The notes under the pieces were generated by a model. It saw nothing but the letters and a program-made list of their open reading frames with translations, did not search any database and was not told the DNA's origin. A DNA stretch of 33,992 nt from Candidatus Gastranaerophilales bacterium (GTDB taxonomy: Bacteria; Cyanobacteriota; Vampirovibrionia; Gastranaerophilales; Gastranaerophilaceae). Position numbers and translations under genes: made by a program. Below are positions 15,674 through 22,692 of this stretch, piece after piece (within the stretch, counting starts at the first letter, position 1; every line of letters starts with the position of its first letter). The stretch lies in NCBI GenBank assembly GCA_900752845.1, contig CAADWU010000113.1, positions 1 to 33,992 on the forward strand, given 5' to 3'.

Positions 15674-16510
15674 TTAATATTCAATACTTTGTAGTGTTTT
15701 AAATATCCTGTCCGTAATATCCTGAATATATTCTTGTGAAACCATACCGTTTATAACAGCATCGGATATTTGATAAGCCGGACGAATATATTGCTGGGCA
15801 GTTCTGTTTACATCCTGGAATTGTAAATCAGCTGCAGTTCCTGTTTTACCTCTGAGAGCTGCACGTTTATACCAGCGTTCTTTAATAACTTCCAGCGGTG
15901 TATAAACATAAACTTTTACATCCATAACATCTCTTACACCTTCGTTAAGAACGTATAAGCCTTCCGTAAGAATAACTTTTGCAGGCTCTTTAACATCTCC
16001 GTCAGGATTAGATACGCAGGTGACAAAATCATATTTGGGAGAAACTATTTTTCTTCCACGTTTTAATTCCATTAAGTGTTCTGTCATTAATTTCAAATCA
16101 ATAACATCAGGGGTATCAAAGCTGAAACCTGTTTTAAACAGTTCTTCGTAACTTCCTGCTTCCTGCAATTCTTTAGATGTGTCCTTGTAGTAGTCATCAC
16201 ATCGGATTACGGTATAGATGCCGGATTTTTTATCTTTCACACAGGCTTTAATTGTGTTGTCTACAAAAACTGTTTTACCTGATGCGCTTTCGCCTGTTAT
16301 ACCAATAAGAAAAGTTTTTTTCTTTTCCTGAACAACTTTTCTTGCGATATTTAAAATAAGATTATCTGAAGTTTTTAAAAATAAAGGCTGTGCTTCCCTT
16401 TTATCTTCTTCCAGAATTTTTTTCAAAGACTCAACTATATGTGATATTATTTCCATATCGCTTCTGCTTGAGTAATAATCATAATTTGTCAATTGAAAAT
16501 CAGTCATCAT
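15674..16510 (-). CDS. uridine kinase-like P-loop kinase
   Basis: 278 residues. An N-terminal helical extension (1-65) precedes a phosphoribulokinase/uridine kinase-type domain: Walker A GESASGKT (73-80) in GITGESASGKTVF, VIRCDDYYKD after the first strand-helix pair, SFDTPDVIDLKLM, and VILTEGLYVLNE. A lid with basic residues (KERWYKRAALRGKTG) follows. Uridine kinases phosphorylate uridine/cytidine for pyrimidine salvage; the exact substrate is uncertain, since the family also includes phosphoribulokinase and pantothenate kinase. Two ATGs are adjacent; GGGGA precedes them at workable spacing. Confidence 0.85.
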   Translation of the reverse strand: MMTDFQLTNYDYYSSRSDMEIISHIVESLKKILEEDKREAQPLFLKTSDNLILNIARKVVQEKKKTFLIGITGESASGKTVFVDNTIKACVKDKKSGIYTVIRCDDYYKDTSKELQEAGSYEELFKTGFSFDTPDVIDLKLMTEHLMELKRGRKIVSPKYDFVTCVSNPDGDVKEPAKVILTEGLYVLNEGVRDVMDVKVYVYTPLEVIKERWYKRAALRGKTGTAADLQFQDVNRTAQQYIRPAYQISDAVINGMVSQEYIQDITDRIFKTLQSIEY

Positions 16511-16645
16511 ACTTCGTTTCCCCTATTCTATATATTCTACATTAAATCTTTTTTATTTTGTAAAAATAATAAATTTTGTAACAATATTGATTAATTTCTT
16601 AAAGAAATACTCAAAATCTGCCGTTCTGGGAATAAGTGAAGTAGT

Positions 16646-16664
16646 CTTTACCGTTATGGTAAAG
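16646..16664 (+). promoter_or_regulatory. hairpin in the leader of the 57-aa gene
   Basis: Perfect inverted repeat CTTTACC, loop GTTAT, GGTAAAG, ending 7 nt before the ribosome binding site AGAGGAG. No T run follows, so it is not a terminator; it may stabilise the mRNA or be an operator. Confidence 0.55.
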
Positions 16665-16684
16665 GTAACAAAGAGGAGTATGTC

Positions 16685-16858
16685 ATGTATCACGACGAAA
16701 TTTTTGAAAATGCCCTGAAAGAAGTAAAGGAAGAAAGCTACAATGCTTTAAAAGAAGAAATTAGTACAATGGAAATGGCTATAGAAAAGTTTCTTCGAAA
16801 CGTCCTTGAATGCACGTCTAGTTTATCCGAAAGGGATTTTCACGTAACAACTCTTTAG
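16685..16858 (+). CDS. 57-aa acidic helical protein, unknown
   Basis: A gene of 57 codons. ATG preceded by AGAGGAG at 6 nt, one of the best ribosome binding sites in the window. The product starts MYHDEIFENALKEVKEESYN, continues as an amphipathic, Glu/Lys-rich helix (ALKEEISTMEMAIEKFLRNV) and ends with a short polar tail; one Cys (43). No signal peptide. A hairpin lies in its leader and a terminator directly follows, so it is a self-contained transcription unit between two converging-away genes. Coiled-coil dimer or small partner protein is a guess. Confidence 0.7.
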   Translation: MYHDEIFENALKEVKEESYNALKEEISTMEMAIEKFLRNVLECTSSLSERDFHVTTL

Positions 16859-16863
16859 AGCAT

Positions 16864-16894
16864 AAAAAGACCGTTTAAATAATGGTCTTTTTTT
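16864..16894. terminator. terminator after the 57-aa gene, shared
   Basis: AAAAAGACC, 11-nt loop, GGTCTTTTTTT. It overlaps the stop codon of the converging 533-aa gene and can act in both directions. Confidence 0.85.
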
Positions 16895-18494
16895 ATGCAT
16901 ATAATCCAAAGTTCATATTTTGCATAAACGGATTGAACATCATATTTGAATTAAGCATATTGTTGTATGAGCTGTAATATGGATTAAATGTGTTGTTAAA
17001 AGATGGTGTTAAAATGTTATTTGAATATGTTGTATTAGCTGAATATACAGGCATTTTGTAGTTTGCTAAGCCGTTTAATAAATTATATAAACTCTTGTAG
17101 TCAGTTGAAATACTAGATTTATTTGAAGCTTTTTTAGATTTTTTAGTTTTAGTTGATGATTTTTCAGAAGTTTTATCATTTACTATTTTTTTATAAGCTT
17201 CAATTACTTCTTCATCTGTGCAGCCTTCAAGATTTGCTCTTTCTTCGGCTTTAGCAAGAAGTTCTTCTTTGCCTTCGTTTGTTTTTTGTGCATTTGCTGC
17301 TAATTTTTTAGCTTCTTCTTCATTTATTTTTTGAAGTTCGCTTTTTCCGGCAAGTGCTCTGGCACCTTTGCCTGCAAGCCAGCTTCCTAAAATGCCGCAG
17401 CCTACGCCTACAAGAGCACCGACAACTCCGCCTACTGCTGTTCCTATAGGACCGCCGATGCATGTACCGATTGTTGCACCAATTTTTGCACCTGCGATAG
17501 CTCCGACTTTAGCACCTACTGCAAAGCCTACGCCTTCAGCTGCTGCTATACCTGCACTTTTTGCAAGTTGTTTTGTGCCTTTTCCGGCTCCGCCTTTTTT
17601 ATATGTTTCTATAATTTCAGGTGTTTCACAAGCTAAGCCGATTGCTGCTGTTGCTAGACCTCCGCCTTTAGCTCCTTTTGCAATTCCTCTGACAACTTTT
17701 GATGAGCTTGTTGCTCCTTTTTTCATAGCGCCGTCAACTGCATTATAGCCTGTGTATTTTTTTACACCTGCCCAAGCTTTTCCACGTTTTGTTACAGCTT
17801 TTATTTCTCCTGATGCTACTGCTTTATGAACTGCTAAGTCAGCTTTTGCTATTGATTCTTCAATCAATTTAACTTGTGCTTTAAGTTCTTTACCGGTTAG
17901 TTTTTTTGTTTTAGCTTCTTCAATAAGTCTGCGTGCTTCATCATAGTAAGAAGATTGTTTCAGAGCGTATCTGTTTTTCAATCTCATTTTAGCTTGTTTT
18001 CTTGTATTTTTAGCTTTAGCCTGTTCTATAATTTTTCTTGCATTTTCTGTTGAGCCTGCTTTATCAGGATGTATACTGTATTTTAATTTAGTTTTCAAAT
18101 TATTGCTTACATTATTTAATTTGTTATATGCTTCCTGATTAAATTCAGGTCTGACAATTCTTTTTTCAAGCTCTGTGAGTTGATTGAAATGGCTTCTGTT
18201 GTTTATGGTTTCAAATATATTTTTACCTTTTAAGTGTTCAACAGATTTATTTACAGCATCGTGATTAGCTTTTATTTGGTTAAAAGCAGATGTATAGTTA
18301 CCTTTGTTTTGCCAAGCCCATTTAGGTAAATCCCAAACAGCACCTTTTGCCATATTATAAGCTGTAGGTGCAAGCATTACTCCGCCTGTGAATACAAGCT
18401 GTGATTGTAAGTCTGCCTGCTGATTATGGTTAATGTTTGCCGCAGCAGCATAACTTGCTAATTTATAATAATCATTACTGATTGGATTTGGCAT
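16893..18494 (-). CDS. glycine-zipper protein with J-domain-like segment
   Basis: 533 residues, family not recognised. No signal peptide. Residues 120-180 contain a basic helix, the tripeptide HPD (142-144, in LKYSIHPDKAG) and a following helix, the arrangement of helix II-loop-helix III in DnaJ J-domains, but helix I is unclear. Long Lys-rich helices follow (150-240). Residues 277-384 are a hydrophobic Gly/Ala zipper (GAKVGAIAGAKIGATIG, GGPIGTAVGGVVGALVG) likely to enter a membrane. A charged helix, a Ser/Lys linker and an Asn/Tyr/Met-rich tail end the protein. The zipper region is homologous to that of the neighbouring 301-aa protein. GGGGA lies 10 nt before ATG. Confidence 0.82.
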   Translation of the reverse strand: MPNPISNDYYKLASYAAAANINHNQQADLQSQLVFTGGVMLAPTAYNMAKGAVWDLPKWAWQNKGNYTSAFNQIKANHDAVNKSVEHLKGKNIFETINNRSHFNQLTELEKRIVRPEFNQEAYNKLNNVSNNLKTKLKYSIHPDKAGSTENARKIIEQAKAKNTRKQAKMRLKNRYALKQSSYYDEARRLIEEAKTKKLTGKELKAQVKLIEESIAKADLAVHKAVASGEIKAVTKRGKAWAGVKKYTGYNAVDGAMKKGATSSSKVVRGIAKGAKGGGLATAAIGLACETPEIIETYKKGGAGKGTKQLAKSAGIAAAEGVGFAVGAKVGAIAGAKIGATIGTCIGGPIGTAVGGVVGALVGVGCGILGSWLAGKGARALAGKSELQKINEEEAKKLAANAQKTNEGKEELLAKAEERANLEGCTDEEVIEAYKKIVNDKTSEKSSTKTKKSKKASNKSSISTDYKSLYNLLNGLANYKMPVYSANTTYSNNILTPSFNNTFNPYYSSYNNMLNSNMMFNPFMQNMNFGLYA

Positions 18495-18578
18495 AAATCC
18501 ATGTTCCCCTGTAATTAATTCCCCGTAATATAATAAACGTATTTTGTTATTTGAAATTGCTTTTTTGTAAAGATTTAT

Positions 18579-18608
18579 TAAAAAAAACGGTGATATTTAA
18601 TCACCGTT
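18579..18608 (-). terminator. terminator of the 301-aa gene
   Basis: On the minus strand AACGGTGAT, loop TAAAT, ATCACCGTT followed by a T run (A run at 18579-18587). It starts just after the stop codon. Confidence 0.9.
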
Positions 18609-18613
18609 GGTTA

Positions 18614-19519
18614 TTAGCATTGATAGTTAAGTCTGTTTATACCGGAAGTCATTGCCATAAAGTCTTGGTCCATCGGGTTTCCTACACCTTGGCTGTATAA
18701 TGCTCTTTGCATTGCCATTAATTCTTGAGCACTTACTGTCGGCTGAGGAATAGTAAATTTGTTAGCTGACGGATTATTAGCCATTTGAGCTGCTGCATAA
18801 GGATTTGCTCCGTATTGCTGCATCATTGTTTGTTGCTGCTGTTGCTGTGCTAATTGGGCTTGTTCTGCTTCAGCTTTCTTTTCTGAATGGCTTTTTCCCG
18901 TAAATTTACTCATTAACCAGTCACCTGCAATGTAGCCTACAAGTCCGCCTACAATAGGTATCGGTATTAATGCCTGACCAATTGCAGCACCTGCCATACC
19001 TGCTCCTAGTCTTAGTCCTGCTTTACCTGTTTCAGCTACACCACCTGCAAGTCCTTTATCTTTGAATGCTGAAAATATATTCGGAAGTTCTGTTACTGCA
19101 ATCAAAAGTGTTCCTATCAAAGGCATTCTTTTTCCTATGCCGCTTAGTGAACCTTTAAATTGTGACCAGAATTTTGAAAATCCTGTTTTACCTGCTTTAT
19201 CAGCAAGTTTTCCGCCAACACGCCATCCTTGTTTTACTTTAGCAGGGAATGACCTTAAGGCAGCCCAGTTGCTTTTCCAGAAACCGCCATGACGTTTAAT
19301 CATTGTATTATTATGAGCTTCGGCAGCGTGAACGCCCTTTTTAGTGCCGGACCATACTGCCTGGAAATAATTTTGATTTGCGACAGCACGATTTTTTACT
19401 GTACTGCGTAAAGCATTTGAAAAAGCTTCGTTTCCTGTGCCGAGTACGAAATCCGGATACAGTCTGCCTGCTCTTTGAATATATTTCCATCCTGAAGATG
19501 CAATAGACCCAACGTTCAT
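18614..19519 (-). CDS. glycine-zipper protein with Gln/Met-rich tail
   Basis: 301 residues, no known family. No signal peptide. The N-terminal 125 residues are basic with many Trp/Phe/Gly (GWKYIQRAGRLYPDF, SNWAALRSFPAKVKQGW). Residues 130-210 form a hydrophobic glycine zipper with TELPNIFSAFKDKG, then AGMAGAAIGQALIPIPIVGG and GDWLMSKFTGKS. The same pattern (ExPxIxxxYK, zipper, GSWLAGK) occurs in the 533-aa neighbour, so the two are paralogous over this part. The tail is Gln-rich (AQLAQQQQQQ) and then Ala/Asn/Met-rich. Separate terminator from its neighbour. AGGTAGGTT precedes the ATG. Membrane association is inferred. Confidence 0.82.
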   Translation of the reverse strand: MNVGSIASSGWKYIQRAGRLYPDFVLGTGNEAFSNALRSTVKNRAVANQNYFQAVWSGTKKGVHAAEAHNNTMIKRHGGFWKSNWAALRSFPAKVKQGWRVGGKLADKAGKTGFSKFWSQFKGSLSGIGKRMPLIGTLLIAVTELPNIFSAFKDKGLAGGVAETGKAGLRLGAGMAGAAIGQALIPIPIVGGLVGYIAGDWLMSKFTGKSHSEKKAEAEQAQLAQQQQQQTMMQQYGANPYAAAQMANNPSANKFTIPQPTVSAQELMAMQRALYSQGVGNPMDQDFMAMTSGINRLNYQC

Positions 19520-19663
19520 TTTTAACCTACCTAAATTTTAAATAACCTTACCTTACATATATAAAAAAAAATTGTTTTCTATAATTGCTTTTGATTATAT
19601 AGTTTATTAAGATATGTTAAGATGACTGATGTTAAATAATTAAATAATCGCCATAATTCAGGT

Positions 19664-19915
19664 ATGGAAAAACGTGATGATGTATATAAAAACAGAGGTT
19701 TGCACGAATACGGCGATGTAAAATTTGCCGATCCTGTGAACGACAAATATCCGATTGATACCGAAGAACATATTCGTGCAGCCTGGAGCTATATTCATAT
19801 GCCGAGAAACTACGAAAAATATGATCCACAAGATATTAAAACGATTGAGGATCGTATTATAAAGGCGTGGAAAGAAAAAATTAATCCAGAAGGTCCGCCC
19901 GAAGCTGAAAAATAA
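19664..19915 (+). CDS. small DUF6582-like protein
   Basis: 83 residues, charged, no signal peptide. The centre (DKYPIDTEEHIRAAWSYIHMPRNYEKYDPQDIK, given here in parts: KYPIDTEEHIRAAWSYI then a Lys-rich helix IEDRIIKAWKEK) resembles the DUF6582 domain, which has KYPIDT, a helix, and a short basic helix. That match is by eye. Function unknown. No Shine-Dalgarno at proper distance; CATAAT ends 6 nt before the ATG, so it may be translated from a leaderless mRNA. First of three close plus-strand genes ending in the isocitrate dehydrogenase. Confidence 0.72.
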   Translation: MEKRDDVYKNRGLHEYGDVKFADPVNDKYPIDTEEHIRAAWSYIHMPRNYEKYDPQDIKTIEDRIIKAWKEKINPEGPPEAEK

Positions 19916-19922
19916 TATTTTA

Positions 19923-19951
19923 TTTACAAACATCCGTCAAAGTTGTATAAT
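19923..19951 (+). promoter_or_regulatory. promoter for the 72-aa gene and icd, leaderless geometry
   Basis: TTTACA, 17-nt spacer, TATAAT; the -10 box ends 6 nt before the ATG at 19958 and no ribosome binding site fits. Best example of a leaderless start in the window. Confidence 0.7.
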
Positions 19952-19957
19952 TTAGAT

Positions 19958-20176
19958 ATGTATTGTAATGACGGTAAAATTTTTATTGAAGAAAGCGACC
20001 AGTGTATTGATTGTTCAAACTATGCCGAAGGAGTTTCCTGCCCGCTTTTGACTGCATTAGGGCTAGGTGTGGTATCTTTGGAAGATAATCTTACCGTCAC
20101 AAATTGCGGATTTTTTAAGAAGTTTAAGAGAACTTTGCATATTGTGAGGAATAATGAAACGGATAACATTGATTAA
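19958..20176 (+). CDS. small cysteine-containing protein, unknown
   Basis: 72 residues from the ATG at 19958; an upstream in-frame TTG lies inside the promoter and is rejected. Five Cys: C3, C18, C21, C31 and C51, with CIDC and VSCPLL in the middle, suggesting a small metal-binding fold. No signal peptide or membrane segment. It overlaps the start of the isocitrate dehydrogenase gene by 23 bases in another frame, so the two are probably translated together. The family is not recognised. Confidence 0.65.
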   Translation: MYCNDGKIFIEESDQCIDCSNYAEGVSCPLLTALGLGVVSLEDNLTVTNCGFFKKFKRTLHIVRNNETDNID

Positions 20177-21146
20177 CGGGGACGGCATCGGACCTGAAAT
20201 TTCTGATGCAGTGGTTAAGATTATTGATGCTGCAGGTTTAAAAATAGATTGGGATGTACAAACAGCGGGTGCTGACGTTATTGAAAAAGAGGGTGTTCCA
20301 TTACCTGATAGAGTTATAGATTCTGTTAAGGCTAACAAAGTTGCTTTAAAAGCTCCTGTTACAACCCCTATTGGAAAAGGTTTTCGTTCTGTAAATGTTC
20401 AACTGAGAAAAGAACTTGATTTATACGCAAATTTGCGCCCTTGTAAAAATTTCCCAAACGTAAAAACACGATTTGAAAATGTTGATATTGTTGTTGTAAG
20501 AGAGAATACAGAAGATTTATATGCAGGAATTGAACGTCAGGTTGATGATGATACTGCTGAAAGTATAAAAGTTATTACTCGAAAAGCTTCTGAAAGAATT
20601 GCAAAATTTGCTTTTGATTACGCTGTAAAAAATAACCGCAAAGAAGTTTGTGTGGTGACAAAAGCCAACATAATGAAGCTTTCAGACGGTTTGTTCTTAG
20701 AATGCTTTAGAAAGATTTCTAAGGATTATCCTCAAATAAATACACGTGAAATTCTGGTTGATAACCTTTGTATGCAGCTTGTGCAAAACCCAAACCAGTT
20801 TGATGTGCTTGTTTTACCAAACCTTTACGGTGATATTGTTTCTGATTTATGCGCAAGCTTAATCGGAGGGCTAGGAGTTGCTCAAGGAGCAAATATCGGT
20901 CAAAATTGCGCTGTATTTGAACCTGTTCATGGCTCTGCGCCTGATATAAAAGGACAAAACAAAGCAAATCCTACAGCATTATTGATGTCTGCAATAGAAA
21001 TGCTTAAATATATCGGTGAGAATGTTTATGCCGAACGAATTGAAAAAGCATTATTTAAAACTCTAGAAAAAGGTATTTGTACTCAAGACTTAGGCGGCAG
21101 CGCATCTACAACAGAATTTACGGATGCTGTTATTCGGGAATTATAA
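20154..21146 (+). CDS. isocitrate dehydrogenase, NAD-dependent type
   Basis: 330 residues, short IDH3-like form of the isocitrate/isopropylmalate dehydrogenase family. Oxidises isocitrate to 2-oxoglutarate and CO2. LINGDGIGPEI (6-16); substrate-binding RSVNVQLRKELDLYANLRP with S79, N81, R85, R95; R116 in VVRENTEDLYAG with Y123; K170; metal-binding D203, D227, D231 (PNLYGDIVSDLCA). HGSAPDIKGQNKANP (259-273) has D264-I265 where NADP enzymes have Lys-Tyr, pointing to NAD. SVNVxLRK favours isocitrate over isopropylmalate, though homoisocitrate-type use cannot be excluded. GAGG precedes the ATG. The 3' end overlaps the converging TMEM43-like gene by 17 bases. Confidence 0.88.
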   Translation: MKRITLINGDGIGPEISDAVVKIIDAAGLKIDWDVQTAGADVIEKEGVPLPDRVIDSVKANKVALKAPVTTPIGKGFRSVNVQLRKELDLYANLRPCKNFPNVKTRFENVDIVVVRENTEDLYAGIERQVDDDTAESIKVITRKASERIAKFAFDYAVKNNRKEVCVVTKANIMKLSDGLFLECFRKISKDYPQINTREILVDNLCMQLVQNPNQFDVLVLPNLYGDIVSDLCASLIGGLGVAQGANIGQNCAVFEPVHGSAPDIKGQNKANPTALLMSAIEMLKYIGENVYAERIEKALFKTLEKGICTQDLGGSASTTEFTDAVIREL

Positions 21147-22188
21147 TTTTCTTCTTTTTCTTAAGGCTTAAAATTGTAAAGATACCAACAATTATGAGAG
21201 GTATAGCGATTTCAGGTCGGAAAAACAGCCATCCTGCAGCTATAGTTATTGTGCCCAGTGATATAGTTAAAATAAATGTTGATAAAACTGCTGCAAATTT
21301 TGTAATTTGACCTAATACAGGTATCATTCCGCCAATATTTGCTACAGGCATAATCATCATATTCAGCCCTATTAACATTAACAAAAGACCAATTCCTCTA
21401 AAAATCCAGGTTTTATTTGAATTATCATTCCTATATTCGGTAAGCATGTCTTTTAAATTTTTAGTGCCGCTTGATACAATTGTAAAATTACCATACTTGC
21501 TGTTCATACTTTCCAGCCTGTTTCCTGATTGTTTGGCTATAATTGAAAGCTTTACACCTGACGGAATAAAAGAGTATGCAAGTTTTTGGTCGCCTATTGC
21601 AGGATTGTCGTAATTCATTCCTGTAAAATAAAACCCGTTGTAAATTTTAAACTTATTACTGTATGGCAGCTGCAATATTTTGCTGCGGGAGTTAATGTTT
21701 TCTATAATATTTTCAGACAGGTAAAACTTACCAAATCCTACATTCTGTGCATATAAATCAAGTTCTTCATATTTCATATTTGGCGGATTTGTGTAAGATT
21801 TGTTTTGAAATTCTGATGAATTTATTAAGAATTTACTCCAAACTTTTCTGTATTCATATTGTGTGCTGTTGTCGTCATTCTGTTTTTTTAATTCTTTCCA
21901 CTGATACATTTCAGTATCTCTGAAAAGCGCAATTGCATTTGGAATACTAATAATTGAATCTGTAAGTGTTTCTTGAGAGTAAGCCTGACCTGTCAGGTGA
22001 ACAAGTTTATTTTCATTTGCAGGGGATATGCTGTTTGATGAGGTTACAATAGCATTTTTTTCTGCAAAATCAGCAATTTTTAAAGAGTTTACATAAGTAT
22101 ATTCATTTATAAATAATACAAAAAATGATACTAAAAATAGAATTAATCCGATAAATATACTTCCAAGAAAACTATTTCCTCTTGCCAC
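21130..22188 (-). CDS. TMEM43-family membrane protein
   Basis: 352 residues from the GTG at 22186-22188. A TTG two codons upstream touches the AAGGAG box directly, whereas the GTG is 6 nt from it, so GTG is the likely start. One membrane segment at about 8-30, a long extracytoplasmic middle (about 35-260), then four close hydrophobic segments (about 265-340) and a basic tail (LKKKKK). The sequence VHLTGQ, PNAIALFRDTEMYQWKE, and the closing RGIGLLLMLIGLNMM with GGMIPVLGQI matches the TMEM43 (LUMA, DUF1625) family, known from animals and scattered bacteria. Molecular function in bacteria is unknown. Co-transcribed with the 22208-22534 gene. Confidence 0.82.
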   Translation of the reverse strand: MARGNSFLGSIFIGLILFLVSFFVLFINEYTYVNSLKIADFAEKNAIVTSSNSISPANENKLVHLTGQAYSQETLTDSIISIPNAIALFRDTEMYQWKELKKQNDDNSTQYEYRKVWSKFLINSSEFQNKSYTNPPNMKYEELDLYAQNVGFGKFYLSENIIENINSRSKILQLPYSNKFKIYNGFYFTGMNYDNPAIGDQKLAYSFIPSGVKLSIIAKQSGNRLESMNSKYGNFTIVSSGTKNLKDMLTEYRNDNSNKTWIFRGIGLLLMLIGLNMMIMPVANIGGMIPVLGQITKFAAVLSTFILTISLGTITIAAGWLFFRPEIAIPLIIVGIFTILSLKKKKKIIIPE

Positions 22189-22207
22189 TTCCAACTCCTT
22201 AATACTG

Positions 22208-22534
22208 TTAATCTATAAGTCCTAAATCTCTTAAAAATCTTGAATTATCAGAAAGTTCAAGCAGCTTTTCATCATCTGATGCATCAATAATTCCTTTAGA
22301 AAAAAGTTCATCCATGATTTTATTATGCGAATCATTTTCCGGATCAGAGAGCACTAATTTAGAAAAGTTTTTGATATCGCATTTACGCTCATACATATTA
22401 ACAGCAGTTCTGGTCAGTTTATCAAGAAAAACACTTTTTCTGTCGTCAAAATCCACCTCTAACGGGTTGATTGCTGCACTGCTGAATTTTTGTCTGTCTT
22501 TGTTAAGTTTTTGAGCTAATTTTTTAAACATCAT
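22208..22534 (-). CDS. unknown 108-aa protein
   Basis: I do not recognise this. 108 residues from the first of two adjacent ATGs (22532-22534), preceded by GAGGG about 9 nt upstream; the frame stays open ten codons further up but that start lies in promoter-like sequence (TATAATATAAT). Basic N-terminal helix (MMFKKLAQKLNKDRQKF), then a charged helical body with MYERKCDIKNFSKLVL and a tail of short acidic helices. No membrane segment. It sits 20 nt before the TMEM43-like gene, so a role with that protein is plausible but unproven. Confidence 0.68.
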   Translation of the reverse strand: MMFKKLAQKLNKDRQKFSSAAINPLEVDFDDRKSVFLDKLTRTAVNMYERKCDIKNFSKLVLSDPENDSHNKIMDELFSKGIIDASDDEKLLELSDNSRFLRDLGLID

Positions 22535-22618
22535 AAACACATACCCTCTGATTATATTATACACCCATTGTCAAGAAAAACCACAATTCTTTACATAATT
22601 ATGAGGATAAATTAAATC

Positions 22619-22647
22619 TTGATTATAACTTTTATTTAAACTACAAT
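22619..22647 (+). promoter_or_regulatory. serS promoter
   Basis: TTGATT, 17-nt spacer, TACAAT, 45 nt before the ATG. The leader is too short for a T-box. Confidence 0.72.
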
Positions 22648-22692
22648 ATAGCCATAAATATAACGGAAAGAATATATAAAGGTGGTAAAAAG

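Noticed and set aside
17368..17748. 126-codon plus-strand frame rich in Pro and Ala
   Set aside because: It is the antisense of the glycine-zipper region (Gly/Ala codons read as Pro/Ala), with no ribosome binding site.
22189..22194. TTG start for the TMEM43-like gene
   Set aside because: It directly touches the AAGGAG box; the GTG two codons on has normal spacing.
22560..22692. T-box or other riboswitch before serS
   Set aside because: The promoter leaves a leader of only about 40 nt, too short, and no T-box sequence is present.
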